From positions 1 to 56,871 of the forward strand of contig DWXF01000007.1 of NCBI GenBank assembly GCA_019119335.1: DNA of 56,871 nucleotides, written 5' to 3'. This DNA comes from Candidatus Flavonifractor merdavium. GTDB taxonomy: Bacteria > Bacillota > Clostridia > Oscillospirales > Oscillospiraceae. Numbering within the stretch: position 1 is the first letter of the stretch; each line of letters begins with the position of its first letter. Positions 17,953 through 26,386 of this stretch are shown one piece after another. The position numbers and the translations under genes were made by a program. The notes under the pieces are model-generated. The model saw only the letters and a program-made list of their open reading frames with translations, searched no databases and was not told the DNA's origin.

Positions 17953-19212
17953 ATGTTAGAGCTGTTTATCATGGAGTACCTGACCGCATTGGGCATGACC
18001 ATGGTGCTGCTGTTCTTAGACAGTCGCTACTCCCGGCGGCGCACCGTTTTAACCACCTGCGGCGTCATCGTGCTGGTCATGGCGGCGGTGGCCGCCATAT
18101 GTCTGACAATGGGTGTGGAAACCACCATCCGGATCTATTCCCTGATCGCCCATATCCCTTCGTTGCTCCTTCTTCTCTCGCTCAGCCGTTTCCGGGGGTG
18201 GCGGCTGGTGTTCCAGCTGCTCTCCGCCGTCCTGTTCTGTGCCCTGATCCACCACGGAGCGGGGCTGGCCTACTACCTGTCCGGCGGCCATGTCTTGGCT
18301 CTGATCTTGTCTTATGCCGCCCTCAGCGCCGGAGTTATCTGGTTCCTGCTCCGCTTTCTGCGGCCGCTGTTCCTCCAGACGCTGCTGGAACTGCGCCGGG
18401 GCTGGTGGCTTATGTGCCTGGTGATGGCGGCATATTACGCCATCATCATCTACCTGATCCCCGGCTATGTGGGGATTACGCGGAGCAGTACCATCCTCAA
18501 GCCTGCCATTTCTTTGCTGATGGTAGGATTTTATTCCATTTTGATGTTTCTTTTTTCCAGCATCCAAAAAGAATCGGAAACCCGGCACAGCGCGCAGCTG
18601 TCCGCGTTACAGCTGTCCGCTTTGCAAAGCCGCATGGAGGCGGTAAAAGCGGCCGAGGATGTCATCCGCACAGAACGCCACGACCTGCGTCACCGCCTTC
18701 AGGCCGTCGCGGAGCTGGTGTCACGTGGGGACAGCAAGACCGCGCTGGAGTTCCTGGATGCCGCCCAAATACGACTGGATGAGCGTAAGGAAATCCGCTG
18801 GTGCCGCCCGCCGGTACTGGACGCGGTGTTCTCCTCCTACTTTGACCAGGCCCAGCGGCAGGGCATCCGGGTAGAGGCAAAGATCGCCCTGCCAAACGAA
18901 CTGCCGGCAAAAGACAGCGAGCTTGCCATTGTCCTGGCCAATGCTTTGGAAAACGCCATCCATGCCAATCTGGCGCTGCCCAGGGAGCAGCGGGAGATCC
19001 GCTGCAGGATGGTGGGCAGTCCCGGCATCATGCTGGAGATTTCCAATCCGTGTACCGGAAATATCTCCTTTGACAGCAGCGGCCTGCCGGTGGCACAAAA
19101 AGAAGGGCACGGCCTGGGCGTACAGTCCATCTCTGCTTTTTGCCGGAAACACGGAGCCGTCTGCCAGTTTGACCTGACGGATGGCTGGTTCCGATTGAGA
19201 CTGGTGCTGTAA
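17953..19212 (+). CDS. GHKL-type sensor histidine kinase (AgrC-like), orphan
   Basis: The protein has about seven hydrophobic segments in residues 1-200, then a dimerisation helix with the phospho-acceptor in ERHDLRHRLQ. A GHKL ATPase domain follows, with N-box ALENAIHAN and G-box GHGLGVQSI. The membrane and catalytic layout is that of AgrC/ComD kinases, which sense peptides and phosphorylate LytTR regulators. No such regulator or peptide gene is next to it. I start at 17953 (420 residues), where the first membrane helix begins and GGGGG lies about 12 bases upstream. An in-frame ATG at 17815 would add 46 residues of unlike composition. The 260 bases before it hold no other gene. Confidence 0.85.
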   Translation: MLELFIMEYLTALGMTMVLLFLDSRYSRRRTVLTTCGVIVLVMAAVAAICLTMGVETTIRIYSLIAHIPSLLLLLSLSRFRGWRLVFQLLSAVLFCALIHHGAGLAYYLSGGHVLALILSYAALSAGVIWFLLRFLRPLFLQTLLELRRGWWLMCLVMAAYYAIIIYLIPGYVGITRSSTILKPAISLLMVGFYSILMFLFSSIQKESETRHSAQLSALQLSALQSRMEAVKAAEDVIRTERHDLRHRLQAVAELVSRGDSKTALEFLDAAQIRLDERKEIRWCRPPVLDAVFSSYFDQAQRQGIRVEAKIALPNELPAKDSELAIVLANALENAIHANLALPREQREIRCRMVGSPGIMLEISNPCTGNISFDSSGLPVAQKEGHGLGVQSISAFCRKHGAVCQFDLTDGWFRLRLVL

Positions 19213-19336
19213 AATCATACAGCTTATAGCGGCGAGGTACGTCTATACGCGCGGTCTGACGAGCGGCGCCAGCGAGGTTGAAGGGGCAATGCCCGGCAGG
19301 AATAAAACCGAACCGCTGCCGCCTTCTCATAAGCAT

Positions 19337-19371
19337 AATCCGCTGGAATCCTAAGATTCCAGCGGATTTTT
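19337..19371 (+). terminator. terminator between converging kinase genes
   Basis: A perfect 14-bp stem (AATCCGCTGGAATC with its complement, loop CTAA) is followed by TTT on the plus strand. It lies between the ends of the two converging GHKL kinase genes and probably serves the plus-strand one; the minus-strand U-tract is weak. Confidence 0.8.
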
Positions 19372-19393
19372 CAGTCTCCTGATTCCCTTTTGC

Positions 19394-20224
19394 TTATTCC
19401 TCCAGATAGAGCATGACCTCCACGGAGAAGATCGTTCCTGCGCTGTCAATCCACAGTGCGCCGTGGTATTTGTCCACAGCGCGCCGGACAATGGAAAGCC
19501 CCAGGCCGTGACCCTCCTCCGTCTTGCGGGAGCGGTAGGCCGGGACCTCCGGGCCGGCTGCCCGCAGCAGCACACCGTCATAGCTGTTGACGATTTTCAG
19601 AAACAACACGCCCCGGTCGGCCGTCAGGGAGAGGGAGAGTTCCTTGGCTTCGCTCCTTTCCAGGCCCTCCACCGCGTTGTCCAGCAGATTGCCCAGAATC
19701 ACGTTCAGGTCGAACATATCCGCCGTGAATCCCTCCGGAAGGCGTACATCCAGCTTCATCCTGGCCCCGGCCTGCTTCGCCCAGCCCAGCTTATAGTTCA
19801 AAATGCTGTCCAGTTCCAGGTTGCCCGTTTGCACAAGGTCGGGACAGGACAGCTGCTGATCCAGACGCTTCAGGTACTGTACCAGCTCCTCGGTCTGTCC
19901 CCGGGCGGCATATCCCTCCAGAACGGCCAGATGGTTTTTCATGTCGTGGCGCAGGGCACGCACCTGCGCCTCCGACTGGCGCATCCGGCCAAATTCCGCC
20001 TGATAGGCCCTGTTCTGCTGCCTCAGCTGCTCCCGCTCGTAGGTCAGCCGGACTATGTGCGAAGAAATGCCGAGCCATCGCCTGAGCTTTGTCAGCGTCC
20101 GGCTCAGGATACCCCCGGGACAGTTTATAGCCGGTTCAGATACCGCGCCGCCGTTTGCGACGATATACGGCGCCCAGGCCGGCCCGGCCAATACAGTCTC
20201 TATTTTTTTGGCTTCCATTTCCAT
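19394..20224 (-). CDS. soluble GHKL histidine kinase, N-terminally reduced
   Basis: The 276-residue protein holds a coiled coil (about 65-100), the acceptor segment RALRHDMKNHLAVLEG, N-box LLDNAVEG and G-box GHGLGLSIV. It is thus a complete GHKL catalytic core. No membrane segment precedes it; residues 1-60 have no recognisable sensor. I start at the ATG at 20224. The frame stays open much further upstream, but only as an antisense shadow of the hemerythrin gene. No response regulator adjoins it. It is either a cytosolic kinase or one that has lost its membrane sensor. Confidence 0.75.
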   Translation of the reverse strand: MEMEAKKIETVLAGPAWAPYIVANGGAVSEPAINCPGGILSRTLTKLRRWLGISSHIVRLTYEREQLRQQNRAYQAEFGRMRQSEAQVRALRHDMKNHLAVLEGYAARGQTEELVQYLKRLDQQLSCPDLVQTGNLELDSILNYKLGWAKQAGARMKLDVRLPEGFTADMFDLNVILGNLLDNAVEGLERSEAKELSLSLTADRGVLFLKIVNSYDGVLLRAAGPEVPAYRSRKTEEGHGLGLSIVRRAVDKYHGALWIDSAGTIFSVEVMLYLEE

Positions 20225-20419
20225 CGTCTCGCTTCTATACAGGCTATCCGCGGCCCCTGTGCGCCGCCGGCCGGGAAGCCCCTCTCCATCACATACGGCT
20301 TCCTTCCTCGTGATCTCATTATGTATATGTTGAAAGACTCTGGTTGAGGGACACCATGCTTCAAAGATTTCACCCTGCACCTGCCGTTTTTTCAAAACGC
20401 CGTCCAAACAGATCATCGC

Positions 20420-20448
20420 TTGTCTTCCCGGTCCGGGCGTGGTAAAAT
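20420..20448 (+). promoter_or_regulatory. promoter of the hemerythrin-CheX gene
   Basis: TTGTCT and TAAAAT stand 17 bases apart, 38 bases before the hemerythrin start. An alternative -10 (TACAAT) follows at 20451. The rest of the 261-base gap back to the kinase gene shows nothing else I can name. Confidence 0.55.
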
Positions 20449-20485
20449 GATACAATATCTTTGAGGAAAGAAGGCTCGGCAGCTT

Positions 20486-21343
20486 ATGATGTGGAAAGAC
20501 AGCTACCGGCTCGGTGTGGAGCAGATTGACGAACAGCATATGGAGTTGTTCCGCATGACCGAGGATCTGGTAAACGCGGTAAAAGACGGGGCTTCCGTTG
20601 AGGTCTGTCAAAAGGCCCTGGGCTTTTTGAAGGACTATGTGATTTATCACTTCCGGGATGAGGAGGCATATCAGCAGTCCATTCACTATTGCGACAGCGA
20701 GGCCCACAAGAAGGAACACCGGCAGTTTACCCAGACCGTGCTCAACTACGAACGGCGGCTGACGGAGCACGGCTTTGACACGAAAATCATGAAGGATCTG
20801 GCCGGTACGGTGACAGCCTGGCTGATCTACCATGTGGTGGACACCGACCAGAAGCTGGTGTCCGGCCAAAAGATCGACGCAGCGGGACATGATTCCGACC
20901 AGTACGCGGATCTGTTTTCCCACAGCACGCTGGACGTGCTGGAGGCTATGGCAGACCTGGACCGGACCCAGGTCCGGCTGCACACAACAGACCTTTACCA
21001 GCCCCAGGGGGATATTTTTATAAAAATTCAGATGGTAGGCGATTGGAAGGGCGCGGCTGTCTTCGGCTTTTCCAAACAGCTGGCTCTTCACCTGCTGGAG
21101 ACCATGACAGGGATGGAGCTGTCTGAAGTGGATGAGCTGGTGCAGTCGGCGCTCTGCGAGCTGACCAACATCTCCTGCGGGAACACGGCCACCGCTCTGG
21201 TCAAGCGGGGGCTGCAGTGCGACATCAAGACCCCGGTGATCTCCACAGACCCCGTCAGCCAGGCCGGCGGAACCGGCGTCCGGCTGGACACGGACTCCGG
21301 CTGGATGGAAATTGGCATCTATTGCGAGGAACAGCCTGCATAA
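20486..21343 (+). CDS. bacteriohemerythrin fused to CheX-type phosphatase domain
   Basis: Residues 1-130 are a bacteriohemerythrin with all expected iron ligands: His in DEQHMELF, His and Glu in YHFRDEE, two His in HKKEHRQF, and His plus Asp in WLIYHVVDTD. Hemerythrins bind O2 at a diiron site. Residues 145-285 match CheX/CheC-type phosphatases, with the catalytic Glu and Asn in CELTNISCGN. A single protein could therefore couple O2 sensing to CheY-P dephosphorylation or a related phospho-signal. No chemotaxis gene is in the window. Two adjacent ATGs start it; the ribosome site is weak. Confidence 0.88.
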   Translation: MMWKDSYRLGVEQIDEQHMELFRMTEDLVNAVKDGASVEVCQKALGFLKDYVIYHFRDEEAYQQSIHYCDSEAHKKEHRQFTQTVLNYERRLTEHGFDTKIMKDLAGTVTAWLIYHVVDTDQKLVSGQKIDAAGHDSDQYADLFSHSTLDVLEAMADLDRTQVRLHTTDLYQPQGDIFIKIQMVGDWKGAAVFGFSKQLALHLLETMTGMELSEVDELVQSALCELTNISCGNTATALVKRGLQCDIKTPVISTDPVSQAGGTGVRLDTDSGWMEIGIYCEEQPA

Positions 21344-21347
21344 AGCA

Positions 21348-21393
21348 AGCGGGAGGGTACCAGCTGCCATGCTGGTACCCTCCCGCTGTTTTT
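21348..21393. terminator. bidirectional terminator
   Basis: A perfect 17-bp stem with a 6-base loop (arms 21348-21364 and 21371-21387) is followed by TTTTT on the plus strand, and by a weaker T-rich stretch on the minus strand. It separates the converging hemerythrin and DUF1266 genes. Confidence 0.88.
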
Positions 21394-21397
21394 CTGC

Positions 21398-22597
21398 CTA
21401 TTTCACATCTGCCGACAGGTCCATGTTCCAGGGCAGACGATAGGGGCTGTCCGCCCTGCCCCGGAGCTCCCAATAGATATCCGCCCGCTGCTGTACCTCC
21501 GCCAGATTCTCGGCGGTGGCCCCATAGGACAGCCGCCAGGCGGAATAGCCGTCCAGGAACCCCTGGCACAGCTCCTCCCAGGACTGAAAGTGCCGCTGCA
21601 TGGTGAGGCCCACCTCCCGGGAGCGGCGGAGCAGTTCCTTGCGACCGCACCATCCCACCAGATAAGCGCAGCCTAAAAGCTGCATGGACCGGCACAGCTC
21701 CCAGGCCCGTCCCCCCTGATCGGAACAGTTCCACAGGCCGGGCCCCTTGCTCATGTACTCCACCGTCTCCAGAATTCCCCCATAGTCCGTAATGTCCCAG
21801 GAGCCCTTCAGGGTCTGCTTCATCAGCTTGGCGGCGCCCAGCGCCCGGGGACATCCCCCGATGTGGATGGGATGGGTCTGCGCGTACTTCCGCCCCATGG
21901 CAAAATCGGTATAATACTGCCCCCAGATGGCGTAGGTTCCGGTCAGCCACAGCTCCAGGTCATTTTTCGGCCGGTTGCCCTCTGCCCAGATCTCCCTGAG
22001 CTTCAGAGCCAGCAGCCAGAGGACCGCCAGACACACCAGCAGGGCGGCGGACCCCAGCAGCCAGAACTGCCCAACGAAGCTGTCCCGGGTCAGCCTCGTC
22101 CATTTGGTGCCCACCATATCGGCGTAATAGGCCGTGGTGGTCAGCTCCGGAGCCTCCCGGGTCAGAATGGCCCGCTCCTGCTCGGTCAGCTCCCAGGGCC
22201 GCCACGTGCCCACGGGAGAATACCAAATATCCTGAGTGCTGTCATAAAAGTCGGTATCCATATCGGGATCATAGCGCAGCGCGACCACCTCCCCGCTGTC
22301 CAGGGTGATGAACCAATAGTAGCGATCCGTCAAATAGATCCCATCGTCATTGTGCTCCCCTTTTTGAAGCTGGCGCACCATAAAGCGCTTCATCTGTTCC
22401 ATCTCCTGGATGGAGCTTGCCTGGAAGGTATCGTCCCCGGCCCGGCTGCCCACCGCCACGGTTTCATCCATTCCCATGGCGTTGGAGAGCACAGACCAGA
22501 CCGGCCCCCCTGTGACCCATCCCCCGGCCAACAGGCTCACCAGAACACAGACCATGAGACCCACCCATTTTACCAGTTTATGCAGCTTTAACAGCAT
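21398..22597 (-). CDS. DUF1266 membrane-anchored protein
   Basis: The 399-residue protein has a membrane helix at residues 8-30 and another near 185-205, then a DUF1266 domain (about 225-395) recognised by GSWDITDYGGILETVEYM and RAWELCRSMQLLGCAYLVG. The biochemical role of DUF1266 is unknown. In E. coli two DUF1266 proteins (YbeR, YbeU) are encoded beside the J-proteins DjlB/DjlC and the Hsp70 HscC. The same partners lie directly upstream here, so it is probably a client or cofactor of that chaperone set. It is the last gene of a three-gene minus-strand operon. Confidence 0.82.
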   Translation of the reverse strand: MLLKLHKLVKWVGLMVCVLVSLLAGGWVTGGPVWSVLSNAMGMDETVAVGSRAGDDTFQASSIQEMEQMKRFMVRQLQKGEHNDDGIYLTDRYYWFITLDSGEVVALRYDPDMDTDFYDSTQDIWYSPVGTWRPWELTEQERAILTREAPELTTTAYYADMVGTKWTRLTRDSFVGQFWLLGSAALLVCLAVLWLLALKLREIWAEGNRPKNDLELWLTGTYAIWGQYYTDFAMGRKYAQTHPIHIGGCPRALGAAKLMKQTLKGSWDITDYGGILETVEYMSKGPGLWNCSDQGGRAWELCRSMQLLGCAYLVGWCGRKELLRRSREVGLTMQRHFQSWEELCQGFLDGYSAWRLSYGATAENLAEVQQRADIYWELRGRADSPYRLPWNMDLSADVK

Positions 22598-22617
22598 GAT
22601 ATCACGCTTCTCTCCCT

Positions 22618-24348
22618 TTATTCCCGCCAGATCGTCAGCTGGTAGGGGACGCCCTCCCAGGAGGTGTCAAAAAGATCCCCGCCCAGATCAATGATACTCA
22701 TATCCGCATGATACGCCTCCGCCGGGATGCTATACAGCTCACGGGCGTCCAGGAAATATTTCCGGACTGTCTCCCCGGTGTCCGCCAGCACGCCGTCCAC
22801 ACAGAAGAGCGAATACGTTCTGTCGTGCAGCTCCGTTGTCCATACTGTTCCCCTCGGCTCCAGCCGGTAGGCGGCGTCTCCGAAATCCGCCGCCGCCAGG
22901 CCGCTTTTTTCCACCAGGTAGGCGCAGGCCGACGGCCCCGCCTCGTTCTGGTAGTACTCCAGCAGCCCCGGCCCGTCAAAGGGCTCCTCCGGCGTATACT
23001 GGTACCAGATCAGGCTGTCAAGGGAGGTGTAGACCAGATAGAGTTCATACTCCGGCGGTATGAGCTGATACCAGCGCTCCCCCTGCAGCCCGGACATGAG
23101 CTCCCCCAGCGCCGCCACGGCGTCGTCGCCGCCCCACATGGGAACCTCCAGCCGGTACGCCTCAGGGGAATCACCATAATGGTAGCTCCATGCACCGTCG
23201 TCGTCCTGATCCATGGGATACAGCTCACAGCCCCATTCCTCCTCAAGGTCCTCCAGGGCCTTGGTGAGCATCACATTGCTGTAATCCGTGGTATAGCCCA
23301 GCTGGCCCGCCGCCAGATCCCGCTCGCCGTCGGGCTCCGCTGTAAAAACTACGCCGGGTTCATCCCACAGCCGGTACATATTGGCATAGCTGGGGTTCAT
23401 ATTCTCCAGGGATTCCACCTTCCGCCCCAGGTCCTCCTCCAGATAGCGGCACATAGCGGCCCGGGCCTGCCTGCCCGGCATGGTCACCAGATAGGCGATG
23501 GCCCCCACCCCCAGCGGAACCAGGAGCAGGCACAGGAGAATACCCGCAACGATACGGAACGCGGGCTTTTTCCAGAAGGGCCTGGTTTGGGCAGGCTTTG
23601 CCGGGCCGGAGGTCTGGGGGGTACGGCCGGTGAGCAGCTCATAAATGCCGTGCCACACCTGGGGAACCTGCCCGGCATCCCTTCCGGAGAACACCCGGGC
23701 CATCTCCTGCTTCACCTGCTGGGGCAGCTGGGAGGCCTGGCGCAGAAATTCCTCAAATCCGGCCACAAAATCCGGGTCGCCCTTCACGATGAGAAACACC
23801 GAGCTGTGCAGGTAGTCCACCCACTCCTGGAAGGAGGCGTTGCTGTCATAGAGCACTTCCGCCATGGTCTGGGCCGCCTCGATGCGGCCCCAGTGCCGCT
23901 CCAGCTGCTGAACCCCCTCCGGCGTGGTGGCCGTATGCCGGTGAAAGAAGGTAGACCGGCGCGCCTGGGCCATCCGCTCCCGGGTCTCCGCCCGGCGGGA
24001 AGCCTCGCTCTCAAAGGCATCGTCCAGCTTTCTCCAAGCGGGCTGGTCCGCCTCCCCGGTCCCATAGACCGGCGCCTCCTCAGTCCGGCCTTCCTCCTCC
24101 GGCTCCGGTTCCTCCGGCTTTTCGGCAGGGCGCGGCGGAGACACGGGCCGGGATACCGGAGCCTGCGGGGCGGCTCTGCCGCCCTTCCGGGCAAGCTGCC
24201 GGGCCTGCTGATAGGCCTCGTTCAGGCGCTGAAATCCCTCCGGATCCTCCTCCGGGTGGGTGGTCTTCAGCCGCTCGGCATAGGCGTGGCGCACCGCCGC
24301 CAGGTCCGCCGGGCCGGACAGGCCCAATTCGCTCCAAGGCCAGCTCAT
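22618..24348 (-). CDS. J-domain membrane protein, HscC partner (DjlB/DjlC-like)
   Basis: Residues 1-60 form a J-domain whose HPD loop reads HPE (KTTHPEEDPEGFQRLNEAY). HPD stimulates Hsp70 ATPase, so the Asp-to-Glu change is notable; HscC-linked J-proteins are known to be divergent. A Pro/Glu-rich linker follows (60-110), then a helical part, a membrane helix near 263-290, and a 290-residue C-terminal domain likely outside the membrane. Its ATG overlaps the hscC stop (ATGA). The 576 residues are longer than E. coli DjlC (about 480). Confidence 0.85.
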   Translation of the reverse strand: MSWPWSELGLSGPADLAAVRHAYAERLKTTHPEEDPEGFQRLNEAYQQARQLARKGGRAAPQAPVSRPVSPPRPAEKPEEPEPEEEGRTEEAPVYGTGEADQPAWRKLDDAFESEASRRAETRERMAQARRSTFFHRHTATTPEGVQQLERHWGRIEAAQTMAEVLYDSNASFQEWVDYLHSSVFLIVKGDPDFVAGFEEFLRQASQLPQQVKQEMARVFSGRDAGQVPQVWHGIYELLTGRTPQTSGPAKPAQTRPFWKKPAFRIVAGILLCLLLVPLGVGAIAYLVTMPGRQARAAMCRYLEEDLGRKVESLENMNPSYANMYRLWDEPGVVFTAEPDGERDLAAGQLGYTTDYSNVMLTKALEDLEEEWGCELYPMDQDDDGAWSYHYGDSPEAYRLEVPMWGGDDAVAALGELMSGLQGERWYQLIPPEYELYLVYTSLDSLIWYQYTPEEPFDGPGLLEYYQNEAGPSACAYLVEKSGLAAADFGDAAYRLEPRGTVWTTELHDRTYSLFCVDGVLADTGETVRKYFLDARELYSIPAEAYHADMSIIDLGGDLFDTSWEGVPYQLTIWRE

Positions 24349-26129
24349 TCCATCTCGTCCTCCTCGTTCTCCATATCGTCCAGAGAGGGGTCAAAGTCAA
24401 AGTCCGACAGCTCCCCGGCTCCCGTGACCGCCTCCACTTGGGCCAGGGCCTGCTCCATACGGGCGGAGGCCTTGGCGGCCAGCAGGGGGTCCTGGCGGTC
24501 CAGGACGGACTGGTACCAGTTCAGCACCTGAAACACATACTGCCGCGGGCCGCCGGTGGTGGCCGCGTACAGCCGCTCCGCCCGGGCGATCAGCGCCCGG
24601 GGCCGCTCCAGCTCCCTGGGGTGCAGCTTGAGCACTGACAGTTCCTTCAGCCGGGCCTGGGCTTCCGCCTCGGTCATGTCCCGGTTCTTGAGCACAAGGC
24701 TGGCCCGTTTTCCCGCCTCGTTCACCACTTCCACTTCCAGCAGCCCGTTGATGTCATAAGTAAAGCGTACCCGCACAGGCTTTCCGGTCTCTTCGCCGGC
24801 CTGATGCCCCAGAAAATTCCCCGCCTTCTGCTGCTTCACCTCCATATTGATGGAGCCCAGAAACACATTGTCCGCACAGTACATGTTCTCCCCCTGATAG
24901 ACCTGAATGCAGACATCCTTCTGGTTTTTGTGGGCGGGATAGTAGATCTCCTCCTTGCTGGAGGGGAGGACACAGTTGCGCTCAATGATGGGGGACATCA
25001 GCAGCTGCTTGGGATTGACCCTGTTCACCACGGCGACCCCAAGCGTAAAGGGGCACACGTCGGTCAGCACGAACTCCTTCAGCTCGGCCGTTCTGGCCTT
25101 CATGCCCGCGCAGATCCCCGCGCCCAGGGCGATGGCGGTATCCGGGCGGCTGTTGGCGGCTGGTTCCCGCTTGAGCAGACGGGAGACATAGCTTTTCACC
25201 GACGGCATATGGCTGGAGCCCCCCACCATGACCAGCTCGTCCAGCTCGTCCATGGACATGCCCGCGTCGGAGAGCACCTGCCGGATGGGGGTCTTCATCC
25301 GCTGGAAAAGCGGGCCGCAGGCCTGGATCAGCCACTGATTGGTCAGCGGCAGGGACACCATGCCCCCCTCGTGCTCCACCGCCATGAACACCGGCTCCCG
25401 GGCGCTCAGCGCCATTTTGCAGGTCTCCGCCTGCTGGACCAGCAGCTCCTGCTTCTGCCTGGAGAGGGCGCCGAAGTCGATGCCGGTCTCCTGACAAAAG
25501 GCCTTGGCAATCATCAGGTCAAAGTCCGTTCCCCCCAGGTTGTTGTCGCCGCTTACGGCGGTGACGCTGACCACCGACTCAAAGCGCTCCACCAGGGACA
25601 CGTCCAGGGTCCCGCCCCCAAAGTCAAACACCAGACAGACCTTGTCCTGCTCCCCCTCGGCAATGTGGGCGGACATGGCGGCGGCGGTGGGCTCGTTGAC
25701 CAGCCGCTCCACCCGCAGCCCGGCCAGCTGGCCCGCCCGCTTTGTGGCCGAGCGCTGGGGCTCGGCAAAATAGGCGGGGACGCTGATCACCGCCTCGGTC
25801 ACCGCCTCCCCCAGGTAGGCCTCCGCGTCCTCCTTCAGGCTGCGGAGGATCAGGGCGGAGAGCTCCTCCGGCGTAAAGCGGTGCTCCCCCAGCTGGAACA
25901 CCCGGTCGGTCCCCATGTACCGCTTGAACCGGGCGGCGGTGCGCTCCGGATGGGAAATCAGCCGGTCCTTCGCCGCCCGCCCCACCAGAATGGAGCCGTC
26001 CTCATCCACGCTGACCGCGCTGGGGGTCAAAAACGCGCCGGAGGCGTTGGGAATCAGCTGGCACGCGCCGTCCTTCCACACCGCCGCCAGGCTGTTGGTG
26101 GTACCCAAATCAATCCCGATGATTGCCAT
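24345..26129 (-). CDS. hscC: HscC-family Hsp70 chaperone
   Basis: The 594-residue protein has the Hsp70 ATPase motifs: GIDLGTTNS at residue 4, VFDFGGGTLDVSL near 168 and MVGGSSHMPSV. The start (SLAAVWKDG, IPNASGAFLTPS) resembles E. coli HscC more than DnaK, including the short substrate-binding end. HscC has very fast nucleotide turnover and works with DjlB/DjlC rather than DnaJ. Here the J-protein is translationally coupled and a DUF1266 gene follows. It is separate from the housekeeping dnaK at 44842. The last 20 residues are strongly acidic. Confidence 0.92.
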   Translation of the reverse strand: MAIIGIDLGTTNSLAAVWKDGACQLIPNASGAFLTPSAVSVDEDGSILVGRAAKDRLISHPERTAARFKRYMGTDRVFQLGEHRFTPEELSALILRSLKEDAEAYLGEAVTEAVISVPAYFAEPQRSATKRAGQLAGLRVERLVNEPTAAAMSAHIAEGEQDKVCLVFDFGGGTLDVSLVERFESVVSVTAVSGDNNLGGTDFDLMIAKAFCQETGIDFGALSRQKQELLVQQAETCKMALSAREPVFMAVEHEGGMVSLPLTNQWLIQACGPLFQRMKTPIRQVLSDAGMSMDELDELVMVGGSSHMPSVKSYVSRLLKREPAANSRPDTAIALGAGICAGMKARTAELKEFVLTDVCPFTLGVAVVNRVNPKQLLMSPIIERNCVLPSSKEEIYYPAHKNQKDVCIQVYQGENMYCADNVFLGSINMEVKQQKAGNFLGHQAGEETGKPVRVRFTYDINGLLEVEVVNEAGKRASLVLKNRDMTEAEAQARLKELSVLKLHPRELERPRALIARAERLYAATTGGPRQYVFQVLNWYQSVLDRQDPLLAAKASARMEQALAQVEAVTGAGELSDFDFDPSLDDMENEEDEME

Positions 26130-26198
26130 ATCAGACCTTCCTCATCCCAACCAAATTAGCCCTTGCACAGGGAAAACCGTTTTGACAGGCTTGCGGAC

Positions 26199-26227
26199 AT
26201 TATAGCATAACGGGGCAGGGCTTTCAA
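26199..26227 (-). promoter_or_regulatory. promoter of the hscC operon
   Basis: On the minus strand, TTGAAA (26222-26227) and TATAAT (26199-26204) stand 17 bases apart, a sigma-A type promoter 70 bases before hscC. No CIRCE element is present, so HrcA control is not expected. Confidence 0.72.
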
Positions 26228-26315
26228 TTTATGGATATTCCACATTCCAAATTCGTGTCCAAAGCGGCGCTTTCGCCCAAAGCCGCCTTTTTGACCATGG
26301 ATTTTGTCCACTGGC

Positions 26316-26344
26316 TTGTCATTTTTTTCAATGTGACGTACAAT
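26316..26344 (+). promoter_or_regulatory. promoter of the MoxR-VWA-DUF4132 operon
   Basis: TTGTCA (26316-26321) and TACAAT (26339-26344) stand 17 bases apart, 43 bases before the AAA ATPase start. It is divergent from the hscC promoter within one 257-base gap, so the two operons could be controlled together. Confidence 0.65.
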
Positions 26345-26386
26345 AAATCTAATTCAGACTGATACCCTTCAACGAGGTGATACACT

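Noticed and set aside
20225..21370. Upstream extension of the minus-strand GHKL kinase to 658 residues
   Set aside because: The added part is antisense to the hemerythrin-CheX gene and shows no sensor or membrane features.
24804..26159. A 451-residue plus-strand frame over hscC, and a 474-residue frame over dnaK (45292-46716)
   Set aside because: Both mirror well-conserved Hsp70 genes; long antisense frames are usual opposite GC-rich Hsp70 genes.
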